Positions 8,332 to 17,307 of a stretch of 64,000 nt of DNA are shown here, one piece after another. Made by a program: the position numbers and the translations under genes. The notes below the pieces were generated by a model that saw nothing but the letters and a program-made list of their open reading frames with translations, made no database searches and was not told the DNA's origin. Each line of letters begins with the position of its first letter. The stretch's first letter is position 1. The DNA lies in NCBI GenBank assembly GCA_021773015.1, contig JAJFKW010000001.1:3145305-3209304 (forward strand), in the 5' to 3' direction. This stretch comes from Woeseia sp. Lineage in GTDB: Bacteria > Pseudomonadota > Gammaproteobacteria > Steroidobacterales > Woeseiaceae.

Positions 8332-9072
8332 ATGTTGGTTAGCAAGAAATACCTGGGAGTTGTTCTGGCAATTATCCTGCTTGGCACAACCTCAGCGTAT
8401 GCGCATGGCATCTGGTTTGCCGAACGCAACGACCAACTGGCACTGATATTCGGTGTCGGGGCTGATGATCTTAATATGGTTGAGCGCCTACCCCGCGTTT
8501 CGGCTGTCGCTGCTTTCGATGTGCTGCAAAACCCCGTTAATACCTCACTGCAAGCTGGTGAATTTCTCGTCGTCGCCGATCTTGCGGAGCATCCGGCGAT
8601 AGTAGCGGCAGTATTTGATAATGGTGTCTGGAGTCAGAAGGAAGATGGATCCTGGGCCCGAGGTCGACGCGACGAAGTGCCGGGTACTGTTTTGAGCGCG
8701 TCTATCATGAAGTATACGGTGCACCTGCGAAGCGCGCTGGCCGAGCCCCTTGGCCATCTCCCGGGACAGGAATTACAGATCGTTCCGGACGACGCAATAT
8801 TGCCCGACACCATGGGTAGTGAAATAGGCTTTCGCGTGCTGTATCGCGGCGAACCTGTTGCGGGTGCGGAGGTGGTTCGAGAGTTTGTATCCGACCCTGA
8901 CGCAGACACTATTACTAGTGACAAGGACGGCCGCCTGCGACTGAGGATTCGCAACCAGGGATTGAATGTCATCCGAGCCTACTACGAGACCATGAACGAA
9001 GACCGCAACGTCGCGGACAAGACGCAGATCGTAGCGACATTGTCGTTCGTTTTGCCACATGAGCCGGAATAG
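8332..9072 (+). CDS. DUF4198-like periplasmic protein (paralogue 1)
   Basis: A 246-residue exported protein with a signal peptide ending in TTSAYAHG. It belongs to the DUF4198 group, periplasmic proteins with immunoglobulin-like folds often encoded beside nickel/cobalt or other metal transporters. The mature N-terminus begins HGIWFAER, and a second domain near residues 165-235 has the GxPVAGAEV and DGRLRLRI pattern of Ig-like repeats. It is clearly paralogous to the gene at 28504, sharing GVGADDL, LRSALAEPLG and RNQGLNV. Only 14 bp separate it from the amidohydrolase gene. A ribosome-binding site (GAGGT) precedes the ATG. Ligand unknown. Confidence 0.75.
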   Translation: MLVSKKYLGVVLAIILLGTTSAYAHGIWFAERNDQLALIFGVGADDLNMVERLPRVSAVAAFDVLQNPVNTSLQAGEFLVVADLAEHPAIVAAVFDNGVWSQKEDGSWARGRRDEVPGTVLSASIMKYTVHLRSALAEPLGHLPGQELQIVPDDAILPDTMGSEIGFRVLYRGEPVAGAEVVREFVSDPDADTITSDKDGRLRLRIRNQGLNVIRAYYETMNEDRNVADKTQIVATLSFVLPHEPE

Positions 9073-9086
9073 CCGAAGGAACCACC

Positions 9087-10406
9087 ATGAAGAGACAATT
9101 GGTTGCATTTGTCATAGCGACGCTCTTGTTTTCCGCAACCGCGCAAGCGGGTGAGCTAAAAGAAAGCATCAAGCAAGACTACGATGCGCATCTTGGCGAA
9201 CTCTGGGATCACTTCCATCGCAACCCGGAGCTCTCCACCGTTGAGCACAAGACGGCCGCACGAATGGCGAAGGAATTGCGTGATGCGGGTTTCGAAGTGA
9301 CGGAGGGTGTCGGAGGCACGGGTGTCGTCGCAATTCTCAAGAACGGTGAAGGACCGATGGCCATGATGCGCGCCGACATGGATGGACTGCCGCTTGAAGA
9401 AAATACCGGCCTGAAAAATGCATCGGTTGCGACCCAGCTTCATCCGCAGACCGGGGAGCTCGTGCCGGTCATGCATGCCTGCGGCCACGACGTGCATATA
9501 ACCAGCCTTGTTGGCACCGCACGACAAATGGCCGCTCGCAAAGATGAGTGGTCCGGTACCTTGATGCTGATTGTTCAGCCGGCGGAGGAAGTCGGCCAGG
9601 GCGCACGGTTAATGCGTGCGGACAATCTCTGGCAAAGATTTGGGGAGCCCGACTATGCCTTCGCATTCCACGTCGCTACAGGCAATCCGGCAGGCAGAAT
9701 CAAAGTATCGGAAGGATCAACTTACGCTGGTGCTTCTTCGGTCGATATCATCGTGCATGGCATGCCCGGACATGGGGCAAGTCCACATCACGCTAAGGAC
9801 CCGGTGCTCATTGGCAGTCAGATCGTGGTCGGGCTGCAAACGCTCGTTTCACGTGAGCTTGCGCCGCGTTCGTCCGGTGTTGTTTCGATAGGCTCGTTTC
9901 ACTCAGGCGAAGCACGCAACATTATTCCCGACAAGGCGGTGCTCAAATTGACGGTTCGATACCTGGATGATGCGTCTCGAGATCTCCTGCTGGGTGGTAT
10001 CGAGCGAATTGCAGTGAACATCGGTCGAGCGGCCGGTCTGCCAGAGGATAAACTTCCGGAAGTTATCGTCCTCGATCGAAGCGTGCCACCGACCTACAAC
10101 GATATTGAGATGACACGACGGCTGAAATCGGCGTGGGTAGACGAGCTGGGTGAACAAGCAGTCTTTGTGAAACCGGCCACGGGTATGGGGGCGGAAGACT
10201 ACCCGCATCTCATCGTTGGTACAGATATCGTTAGCGTGTACTGGTCCATCGGCGGTACCCCACAATCCGTACTTGATGCGGCCGCAGCAGGCGGCCCGCG
10301 TGCTCCTGGTCATCACTCGCCATTCTTCGAGATTCAGCCCGAACTGTCGGTTAGAGGGGGCGTTGAGGCGACCGTGGTCGCGATGCTGGAAGTTCTCGGA
10401 AATTAG
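9087..10406 (+). CDS. Periplasmic M20-family amidohydrolase
   Basis: A 439-residue zinc amidohydrolase of peptidase family M20D, related to aminoacylases and hippurate hydrolases that release amino acids from N-acyl or conjugated forms. It has a signal peptide ending in SATAQAG, so it should act in the periplasm. Metal and catalytic motifs are present: MRADMDGLP (93-102), HACGHD with Cys132 and His134, PAEE at 165-168, and GHHSPFFEI near the C-terminus. Many M20D enzymes are cytoplasmic, so the signal peptide is notable. It sits between the DUF4198 gene and a 2-hydroxyacid dehydrogenase gene in one direction and probably one operon. Confidence 0.88.
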   Translation: MKRQLVAFVIATLLFSATAQAGELKESIKQDYDAHLGELWDHFHRNPELSTVEHKTAARMAKELRDAGFEVTEGVGGTGVVAILKNGEGPMAMMRADMDGLPLEENTGLKNASVATQLHPQTGELVPVMHACGHDVHITSLVGTARQMAARKDEWSGTLMLIVQPAEEVGQGARLMRADNLWQRFGEPDYAFAFHVATGNPAGRIKVSEGSTYAGASSVDIIVHGMPGHGASPHHAKDPVLIGSQIVVGLQTLVSRELAPRSSGVVSIGSFHSGEARNIIPDKAVLKLTVRYLDDASRDLLLGGIERIAVNIGRAAGLPEDKLPEVIVLDRSVPPTYNDIEMTRRLKSAWVDELGEQAVFVKPATGMGAEDYPHLIVGTDIVSVYWSIGGTPQSVLDAAAAGGPRAPGHHSPFFEIQPELSVRGGVEATVVAMLEVLGN

Positions 10407-10423
10407 CCCGGGCAGGTGGCGTC

Positions 10424-11356
10424 GTGAAGGCGGTTTTTCTTTGCAAATCGGGCCAGGAGCGGGCGCACCTGTGGCGTGAACACTTCGGCCGTGCCGCGCC
10501 GGAAATTGAATTTCGGATCTGGCCGGACGTAGGCGATACAGGTAGCATCCGCTACCTCGTGCTGTGGGAACCCATCGATGACATCGCGACAGAGTTCCCC
10601 AACCTCGAAGTGCTTTTTTCAACGGGAGCCGGTGTCGATCAGTTCGACTTGACTAAGATTCCGGACGACGTCCGAGTCGTGCGTTTGCTGGACCCTATGA
10701 TAATCGCCGGCATGCGTGAGTATGTGTGTCACGCGGTATTAACCCTGCATCGTGACTTTCTCGGCTATCGACAGTCGCAGGCTGTGGCTGACTGGCGTCC
10801 CGTGGAAACCAGACCCGCGAACGAGACTCGCGTCGGCGTAATGGGCCTTGGCACTCTTGGTCGGGCTGTACTAGACGCGCTGCAGCCATTTGCTTATTCG
10901 CTTCGAGCGTGGAGCCAATCGCCGCACGACGTCGACGGTGTCCAGTGTTTCTCAGGCAGCGAGCAGCTGCAGTCGTTCGTGTCGGACTGCGACATACTCA
11001 TATGTCTGTTGCCGCTGACGGCGGCGACCCGCGGTATTTTGAATCGAGATTTGTTCGATGCGATGCCGCGCGGTTCTGGACTAATCAATGTTGGGCGAGG
11101 GGCGCATCTTGTCGAGGATGCCCTTCTCGCGGCGCTGTCCGACGGTCAAATTTCAGGTGCGGTTCTGGATGTTGCAGGTGACGAGCCGCTGGCGCCTGAG
11201 CACCCATTCTGGCGACATCCCCGGATCCAGTTAACACCGCATATCGCCAGTGTGACCGGTACCGAGAGCGCGGCGGCGGTATTGCTCGACAATGTACTGC
11301 GTCACGAGCGCGGCGAGCGCATGCTCGGAGTCATCGACCGTGGTCTGGGTTATTGA
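10424..11356 (+). CDS. D-2-hydroxyacid dehydrogenase, GhrA-like
   Basis: A 310-residue cytoplasmic NAD(P)-dependent reductase of the glyoxylate/hydroxypyruvate reductase A branch. The nucleotide fold shows GVMGLGTLGRAV (138-149). Catalytic residues are Arg225 in INVGRG, Glu254 in DVAGDEPL and His273 in TPHIAS. It begins with GTG behind a purine-rich GGCAGGTGG. It follows the amidohydrolase by 17 bp. Its 3' end overlaps the convergent aspartoacylase-like gene by seven bases. Substrate is likely a small 2-oxo acid. Confidence 0.87.
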   Translation: MKAVFLCKSGQERAHLWREHFGRAAPEIEFRIWPDVGDTGSIRYLVLWEPIDDIATEFPNLEVLFSTGAGVDQFDLTKIPDDVRVVRLLDPMIIAGMREYVCHAVLTLHRDFLGYRQSQAVADWRPVETRPANETRVGVMGLGTLGRAVLDALQPFAYSLRAWSQSPHDVDGVQCFSGSEQLQSFVSDCDILICLLPLTAATRGILNRDLFDAMPRGSGLINVGRGAHLVEDALLAALSDGQISGAVLDVAGDEPLAPEHPFWRHPRIQLTPHIASVTGTESAAAVLLDNVLRHERGERMLGVIDRGLGY

Positions 11357-12318
11357 GCGTCGACCAGCTGCCCGAGTCGAACCACGGTGACGCCGGGCTT
11401 AAGTTGGCGTAACGACGGCATGACCAATACGCAATTATCATAAGGTGTGACTACGGGTTCATCGTCGTTCCAGGCGATGACTTGGCCCGCCTTTTTGAAC
11501 GTTTCAAGGCCGGTGAAATTGGCGGCGAACCTGAAATTCATGCTTTGCGCGACGACTGCCTGTGTGACCGACACGACGCGGGTCGCCGCTGCACTTGCTT
11601 GAATCCAGTCGCTCGGTAAATCCTGTTCAGTGCAACAACCTGACGCAACCAGAAAACGAGCGCTACAGTCTCGTGCGACGACAGGAGCCAGCGCTTCCCA
11701 GTGTTGGCCGCATTCCACCAGAAGGGCATTTTTCTCGCTGTTAAGATCGCCGAAGCCATCGTAGTCGCGCATGCGCCGACCATCCGAGTGACCCGCGTCA
11801 CGAATAATCGTCGCGGGAGCGCCGACCTTACGGCCCAGCTCGACGCCCTTGTCGAGCGGCCCGGCGACGATGAGCGGATCGCTGCGTTCGTGCATCGAGT
11901 GCAGGTCCAGCAACAGGTCCACCGAGTCGATCACTGGACGCAACACACGAGCACGACGCAGCTCGGATGAGTCTTGCGACAAGTCGCCAAGCAGTTCGCT
12001 CGTCCAGACACGATTCAAATCCTGATCGACAAAGCGCGAGTTGTCAGGTGAAGATGCATCAAAGCTATGAAATGCATCGACGTTTGCAAAAGCCAGAGTC
12101 AAACGACCAACGCTTGGTCGAAGACCAATCTCGAGTAACTGCTTAACGATGATGGCGCCACAAATTTCGTTGCCGTGCGTAATAGCGCTGATCATGACGT
12201 GTGGTCCAGACTTTCCGCTATCGAATGTGTGTACGTAGGGAATGCCGTCAGTTCCGTCGGCGAAGCGGCGGATATTGGGAAGCTCAACTTCGATCGGGTA
12301 GTCGGGTACTTGCGTCAT
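11350..12318 (-). CDS. Succinylglutamate desuccinylase/aspartoacylase family protein
   Basis: A 322-residue zinc deacylase of the AstE/AspA family (M14-like). The expected ligands are seen: HGNE with His48 and Glu51, DLH with His140, and a catalytic Glu in LVECGQHW (Glu202). Family members remove acyl groups from N-acyl amino acids. It is the last gene of a minus-strand set with the semialdehyde dehydrogenase, tartrate-dehydrogenase-like enzyme and aminotransferase, so an N-acyl amino acid or diamine intermediate is plausible. The sequence around HGNE looks more like AstE than the ectoine enzyme DoeB, judged by eye. Confidence 0.82.
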   Translation of the reverse strand: MTQVPDYPIEVELPNIRRFADGTDGIPYVHTFDSGKSGPHVMISAITHGNEICGAIIVKQLLEIGLRPSVGRLTLAFANVDAFHSFDASSPDNSRFVDQDLNRVWTSELLGDLSQDSSELRRARVLRPVIDSVDLLLDLHSMHERSDPLIVAGPLDKGVELGRKVGAPATIIRDAGHSDGRRMRDYDGFGDLNSEKNALLVECGQHWEALAPVVARDCSARFLVASGCCTEQDLPSDWIQASAAATRVVSVTQAVVAQSMNFRFAANFTGLETFKKAGQVIAWNDDEPVVTPYDNCVLVMPSLRQLKPGVTVVRLGQLVDAQ

Positions 12319-12333
12319 GACGTGGCAGCCACG

Positions 12334-13827
12334 CTAATCAATCTCGCCGTGGCACAGGTATTTGAGATGCATATATTCATCCAGTCCGAATCGCGAACCT
12401 TCGCGTCCGTAGCCGGATTCCTTAATGCCGCCAAACGGCATGACTTCGCTGGCGACGGCACCTTGATTGATGCCTACTACGCCACTCTCAAGGGCACTGG
12501 ATACCCGCCAGATACGCTTTGCATTCGACGTATAAAAATACGATGCCAGTCCGAACGGTGTGTCATTCGCCGCAGCAACAACTTGTTCTTCGTCGTCGAA
12601 AGGAAAGAGTGGCACAATTGGCCCGAATGTCTCTTCGCAGCAAATCGCCATTGACGTCGTCATGTTGCCCAGAACCGTCGGCTGGAAATAATTCGGGCCG
12701 TCGGCTAGTTCATTTCGAATTCGATCGCCGCCCGTTAATAATGTGGCGCCATTTTTCAGCGCATCTTTGGCGTGGCGGTGAATTTTTTCCACTGCTCGCT
12801 CATTGACCATTGGTCCGATATTGGTTGCTTCTTCGATTGCGGGGCCAACTCGCATCGCTGCAACGCGTGCGGTGATCTTGCTGGCAAATTCATCGTACAC
12901 GTCCACGTGCACATAGACGCGATTGGGGCTAACGCAGGTCTGCCCGCCATTTCGAAATTTAGCCTTCATCAGCCCTTCAATAGCGGCGTCAATATCGGCG
13001 TCTTCAAATACGATAAAGGGCGCGTTGCCACCCAGTTCCATGGTTAACTTCTTTAGCGTAGCTGACGACTCACGCGCTAGGTGTTTGCCGACGACGGTCG
13101 ACCCGGTAAACGTAATCTTGCGGACACGCGGGTCCTGCAGCCACACATCAACAGTGTCAGCAACATTGTCGCGTGACGTTGAGACAATATTAACGACACC
13201 GGGCGGAAATCCGGCTTCTTCGATCAGCTTGACCAGCGCGAGTGCCGTTAGCGGTGTGTCTTCAGCTGGTTTTGCCACGACCGTGCAGCCGGCGGCCAGT
13301 GCAGGAGCGATCTTGCGCGCTATCATCGCGAGCGGAAAATTCCAGGGCGATATAGCGGCCACGACACCGACTGGCTCTTTCACGACCATCTGCTTGTTGC
13401 CCGGCATGATCAGCGGCGCAATGTCGCCTGCAGCACGCACAGCCTCCTCGGCAAACCACTCAACGTACGATGCGCCGTAGGCGACTTCGCCACGGGCCTC
13501 CACAATGGGCTTGCCCATTTCGAGCACCATCAGCATTGCGAGGTCTTCCTGATTGGCTTCCAGCAGCGACCGCCATTTCTTCAGCAACTGCGCTCTGGCT
13601 CGAGCGGATGTCGCTCGCCAAGCGGGAAAGACCGCGCTGGCAGCGTCTACCGCAGCCCTGGCATCATCCGCATTGCTGTCGGTAACCTCAATAAGGTGAT
13701 GTCCCGTAGACGGATTAACAATGTCGAAGCTGTTGCCGCTAAGCGATGGTTTCCACTCGCCAGCAATGAAATTGTTCGTGAGCACCAAGTCGGCTCTGTG
13801 TATTCGGTTCAAAATTTCATTTGGCAT
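12334..13827 (-). CDS. NAD(P)-dependent semialdehyde dehydrogenase (GabD-like)
   Basis: A 497-residue aldehyde dehydrogenase closest in pattern to succinate-semialdehyde dehydrogenases. Motifs include SPWNFPLAMI (160-169), FTGSTVVGK (240-248), the general base Glu264 in MELGGNAP and the nucleophile Cys298 in GGQTCVSPNR. It would oxidise the semialdehyde formed by the neighbouring aminotransferase. The start abuts the stop of the tartrate-dehydrogenase-like gene (TGATG), and the aspartoacylase-like gene follows after 15 bp, consistent with one operon. Confidence 0.9.
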   Translation of the reverse strand: MPNEILNRIHRADLVLTNNFIAGEWKPSLSGNSFDIVNPSTGHHLIEVTDSNADDARAAVDAASAVFPAWRATSARARAQLLKKWRSLLEANQEDLAMLMVLEMGKPIVEARGEVAYGASYVEWFAEEAVRAAGDIAPLIMPGNKQMVVKEPVGVVAAISPWNFPLAMIARKIAPALAAGCTVVAKPAEDTPLTALALVKLIEEAGFPPGVVNIVSTSRDNVADTVDVWLQDPRVRKITFTGSTVVGKHLARESSATLKKLTMELGGNAPFIVFEDADIDAAIEGLMKAKFRNGGQTCVSPNRVYVHVDVYDEFASKITARVAAMRVGPAIEEATNIGPMVNERAVEKIHRHAKDALKNGATLLTGGDRIRNELADGPNYFQPTVLGNMTTSMAICCEETFGPIVPLFPFDDEEQVVAAANDTPFGLASYFYTSNAKRIWRVSSALESGVVGINQGAVASEVMPFGGIKESGYGREGSRFGLDEYMHLKYLCHGEID

Positions 13828-14951
13828 CAGGTCGTCCGGGAGGCATTTGCGATGGATGCGGCAATCGCTTTGCCGACATCGGTTGTTGATGCGGTGCCGC
13901 CCATATCAGGTGTGTGCGGCCCCACGCTAAGAACAGATTCAATGGATGCGACAATCTCATTGTGTGCATCGTGTGCAGGACCTTCGTGGCCGCCAAGGAA
14001 ATCGAGCATCATCGCGCCGGACCAGATCATCGCGACAGGGTTAGCAATGTTCTTGCCGTAAATGTCGGGCGCTGAGCCGTGTACGGGTTCAAACAGCGAA
14101 GGGAAGCGGCGCTCCGGGTTCAGATTGGCCGACGCAGCCAGCCCGATGGTGCCCGTGCATGCCGGCCCGAGATCGGAAAGAATGTCACCGAACAGGTTTG
14201 ATGCAACGACGACATCGAAGTCCTGTGGCTGCAGGACGAATCGAGCGCACAAAATGTCGATGTGCTGCTTGTCCCAGGTCACATCCGGATAGGCTTTAGC
14301 GGCCGCCGCCGCTCGCTCATCCCACCATGGCATGCTAATCGAGATGCCATTGCTCTTGGTTGCTACGGTCAGTTTCTTGCGTGTGCGACTTCGTGCGAGA
14401 TTGAAGGCGTAGTCAAGTACCCGTTCGGCGCCGTGGCGCGTGAAGACGGACTCTTGTATGACAACTTCCCGAGGCGTGCCCTCAAACATGATGCCGCCCA
14501 CCGACGAGTACTCGCCCTCAGTGTTTTCGCGGACGATGATCATATCGATATCACCCGGACCCACCCCTGCCAGCGGACAGGCAACACCGTCAAATGTGCG
14601 TGCCGGGCGCAGGTTGATGTATTGATCGAAGCCACGTCGAATCTGTAGCAGTGAGCCCCACAACGACACGTGATCGGGCACTGTATCCGGCCAACCAACT
14701 GCGCCATACAGGATAGCGTCGAACTCGCTGAGCTGTTGCGCCCAGTCGTCCGGCATCATCGTGCCGTGCGACTGGTAGTAGTCGCAGCCACCCCATTCGA
14801 TGATCGTAAATTCCAACGACAGATCAAAACGAGCGGCGGCCGCTTCAAGTACGCGCAAGCCTTCAGGCATGACTTCCTTGCCAATGCCGTCGCCCGCAAT
14901 AACCGCTATCTTGAAAGAGGTCAGGTGCTTAGGCAACACATTCACGGACAT
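13827..14951 (-). CDS. Tartrate/isopropylmalate-type beta-decarboxylating dehydrogenase
   Basis: A 374-residue member of the isocitrate/isopropylmalate dehydrogenase superfamily, closest to tartrate dehydrogenase or D-malate dehydrogenase (TtuC/DmlA type). It has GDGIGKEV near the N-terminus, the substrate loop LLQIRRGFDQYINLRP, TEGEYSSVGG, and the metal-binding SNLFGDILSD region with a later EPVHGSAPDI. It oxidatively decarboxylates a 2-hydroxyacid with NAD. The ATG at 14951 (AGAGGAT upstream) is preferred over a TTG one codon earlier. It overlaps the end of the aminotransferase gene by 23 bases. Confidence 0.86.
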   Translation of the reverse strand: MSVNVLPKHLTSFKIAVIAGDGIGKEVMPEGLRVLEAAAARFDLSLEFTIIEWGGCDYYQSHGTMMPDDWAQQLSEFDAILYGAVGWPDTVPDHVSLWGSLLQIRRGFDQYINLRPARTFDGVACPLAGVGPGDIDMIIVRENTEGEYSSVGGIMFEGTPREVVIQESVFTRHGAERVLDYAFNLARSRTRKKLTVATKSNGISISMPWWDERAAAAAKAYPDVTWDKQHIDILCARFVLQPQDFDVVVASNLFGDILSDLGPACTGTIGLAASANLNPERRFPSLFEPVHGSAPDIYGKNIANPVAMIWSGAMMLDFLGGHEGPAHDAHNEIVASIESVLSVGPHTPDMGGTASTTDVGKAIAASIANASRTT

Positions 14952-16308
14952 CAATATCCTCTAAGACCGCATCCAGAGATTTTTGCACGCGTTCGAAGAG
15001 TAATGCCATTTCGTCTTCGCTGTAACAGAGCGCTGGCGCAAACCCCAGAATATTGTCAGGAAAGGCACGAAAGATAATGCGGTTCTCGAAAGAAGCCTTT
15101 TGGATGCGCACGTTGAGCTGCAACGATGTATCGAAGGGTCGCTTGGTATCTTTGTCGGCAACTAGCTCGAGCGCTCCCAATAATCCCCGTTGTCGCGCAT
15201 CGCCTACGAGCGGATGTTGCAACAGTGCTTGCAGGCCATCTTCAAAGATCGGTGCGATCCGCTCAGCATTAGCGAGCAAACCGCCTTCTTCGTATAGGCG
15301 CAGGACCTCAAGACCCACCGCAGCGCTGACCGGATGAGCCGAATAGGTCGTGCCGTGACCAACGACCGCGCCGTTGGTGTCAGCATCGGCGATCGCGTTG
15401 TAGATTGCGTCTGACATCAAGGTGGCGCCCATGGGGGCATACCCGGCGGTCAGGCCCTTCGCCGCAGTGATGATGTCGGGCTCGACATCCTCTGCGGAAC
15501 TCGCAAACAGGGGGCCGGTACGACCGAATGCTGTAATGACCTCATCGGCGACCAGCAGGATGCCCAGATCGTTGCAGGTTTTTCGAATTGCCTTAAGCCA
15601 GCCGACAGGCGGCACAATAACGCCACCGGAGCCTTGAATCGGCTCGCAGAAAAACGCAGCAACATTGTCGGCGCCGAGTTCGTTGACCTTGTTACGCAAA
15701 TCCAGAACGGACGACGCGATCAGGGCGGCCGGATCATCACCGCACTCATGGCGGTACGGGTACGGCGACGGTATGTGATGCTGGTTCTCAAGCGGCAGAT
15801 CGAATTTTGCGTGGAATGCAGGCAGTCCGGTCAAACCGGCGCCTACGGACGAAGTGCCGTGGTAGCCGCGCTCGAGAGCGATGAATTGTTTCTTCCGCGG
15901 CTTACTGATCGCGTTGTAGTAGTGCGTGACATAACGAATGGCGGAATCAACAGCGTCGGAACCCCCTTGCGTAAAGAATACGTGATTGAGCGAACCCGGT
16001 GCACGTTCAGCTAGCTTCGCGGCTAGTCGTATCGCGGGTTCGGAGCCGTAGTCGAAGTAGGTGGTAGCGTACGGCAACCGGCTCATTTGCTCAGCGGCGG
16101 CGTCAACGATGCTCTGCTGCCCGTAACCCGTGTTCACACACCATAGGCCGGAGAATGCATCGAGCATCTTGTTGCCATCGGCATCGAATAGATACGCACC
16201 CTCACCCTTTTCGAGGATAGAAACGCCGTTTTGCTCATGCGTGCGAAAATTCGTCACGGAGTGAATCAAATGATTGCGATCGAGTACTTTCAAGTTATCT
16301 ATTGACAT
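14929..16308 (-). CDS. Class III omega-aminotransferase
   Basis: A 459-residue PLP-dependent class III aminotransferase of the omega-amino acid:pyruvate type. With the chosen start, the PLP lysine is Lys284 in TAAKGLTAGY and the cofactor aspartate Asp255 in VADEVITAFGR. The GYHG and GSDAVDSAIR phosphate-binding motifs are present. Substrates of this group are beta-alanine, GABA, diamines or similar. The start at 16308 (MSIDNL, GGATGA upstream) gives the usual family length; an ATG 42 bases earlier is possible. First gene of the minus-strand catabolic set, divergent from the operon starting at 16624. Confidence 0.88.
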   Translation of the reverse strand: MSIDNLKVLDRNHLIHSVTNFRTHEQNGVSILEKGEGAYLFDADGNKMLDAFSGLWCVNTGYGQQSIVDAAAEQMSRLPYATTYFDYGSEPAIRLAAKLAERAPGSLNHVFFTQGGSDAVDSAIRYVTHYYNAISKPRKKQFIALERGYHGTSSVGAGLTGLPAFHAKFDLPLENQHHIPSPYPYRHECGDDPAALIASSVLDLRNKVNELGADNVAAFFCEPIQGSGGVIVPPVGWLKAIRKTCNDLGILLVADEVITAFGRTGPLFASSAEDVEPDIITAAKGLTAGYAPMGATLMSDAIYNAIADADTNGAVVGHGTTYSAHPVSAAVGLEVLRLYEEGGLLANAERIAPIFEDGLQALLQHPLVGDARQRGLLGALELVADKDTKRPFDTSLQLNVRIQKASFENRIIFRAFPDNILGFAPALCYSEDEMALLFERVQKSLDAVLEDIDVRECVA

Positions 16309-16418
16309 TAATTCATCCAGTTTAAGGTGGTGAGGCGACAACCGGCCCATGATGAATTCTAGCCGTGAGCCGGCGGTTGATGGGTCTGGAGATCGCAACC
16401 AAACGCTAGCTAAATATG

Positions 16419-16434
16419 GTTCTGTGATCAGAAC
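16419..16434. promoter_or_regulatory. Inverted repeat in divergent promoter (candidate operator)
   Basis: A perfect inverted repeat, GTTCTG-TGAT-CAGAAC, lies in the 315-bp space between the aminotransferase gene (minus) and the dehalogenase gene (plus). It is placed where a regulator could control both arms of the catabolic cluster. The Lrp-type protein encoded at 26553 is a candidate binder, but this is inference. Confidence 0.4.
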
Positions 16435-16623
16435 TTGGCATTTTGTGCTGCAATTGATTCGTCGGAATGTCTCTGCAGCGTTGCGGCCCGTACCCGGCCA
16501 GCAAACAATGCTGAATAAGAAGACTATTCGGTGTTTTGTTGTCGCACGGAACCAATAATTGGCGCGACGTTCGGGACACGTCGTGGTGAAATGCGAAGGA
16601 AAGGTTATTCAGGGACCATTTCC

Positions 16624-17295
16624 ATGACCAAGCTAAGACCCAAGTACATTACGTTCGACTGCTACGGCACTCTAACCAGTTTCCAGATGGCGAGTATGAC
16701 GCGCCAGCTGTTTGCTGATCGATTCGACACCAAGGAGGAGCTGGAGCAATACGTGTTCGATTTCGCCTGGCTTCGATTCGACGAAGTGCTTGGCCCATGG
16801 CAGCCCTACATAGACGTCATCCGATCGTCCATGCAGCGTGCATGTAAACGCTGCAAGATCGAATATAGAGAGTCGGACTTGCTGGCGATTTACAATGCCA
16901 TTCCAACCTGGGGGCCGAATGCCGATGTGCCAGAGCCGCTGGCCAAGCTTGCTGAACATTATCCTCTCGTGATTTATTCGAATGCTTCTGACGATCAAAT
17001 TGATCAGAATGTCGAGAAACTCGGCGCACCCTTTCACAAAGTCTTTACTGCGGATTCGGCGAATGTCTACAAGCCGCGACAGGCCGCTTTCGAATACATG
17101 CTCGACAACCTGGGTTGCGGACCAGACGATGTGCTGCATGTATCCTCGAGTCTGCGTTACGACCTGATGACGGCCCACGACATCGGCATCAAGAATAAGA
17201 TCTTCATTGCTCGCGGTCATGAGCCCTCGACGCCACACTACAATTACCACGAAATACAGGATCTCAGCGGGCTACCAGCACTGGTGGGACTATAA
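16624..17295 (+). CDS. Haloacid dehalogenase type II (HAD superfamily)
   Basis: A 223-residue HAD hydrolase of the L-2-haloacid dehalogenase subgroup. The nucleophile is Asp12 in ITFDCYGTL, YSNASDD carries motif II, and KP plus HVSSSLRYDL fit motifs III and IV. In this subgroup the real substrate is often unknown and need not be halogenated. The ATG at 16624 is preferred because AGGGA lies upstream and the family starts a few residues before the nucleophile. It leads an operon of nine genes running to 26542; the next gene is 12 bp away. Confidence 0.82.
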   Translation: MTKLRPKYITFDCYGTLTSFQMASMTRQLFADRFDTKEELEQYVFDFAWLRFDEVLGPWQPYIDVIRSSMQRACKRCKIEYRESDLLAIYNAIPTWGPNADVPEPLAKLAEHYPLVIYSNASDDQIDQNVEKLGAPFHKVFTADSANVYKPRQAAFEYMLDNLGCGPDDVLHVSSSLRYDLMTAHDIGIKNKIFIARGHEPSTPHYNYHEIQDLSGLPALVGL

Positions 17296-17307
17296 GGAAC
17301 CGGACCG

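Noticed and set aside
9903-10622. Minus-strand frame of 239 codons
   Set aside because: It spans the amidohydrolase and hydroxyacid dehydrogenase genes antisense, is composed of Arg/His/Pro-rich low-information sequence and lacks motifs or a good ribosome-binding site.
11350-16308. Ectoine-degradation (doe) cluster
   Set aside because: Aspartoacylase-like, semialdehyde dehydrogenase, aminotransferase and Lrp genes resemble doeB, doeC, doeD and doeX. However, the M24 ectoine hydrolase (DoeA) and an ectoine transporter are absent, and the deacylase motif context looks more like AstE.
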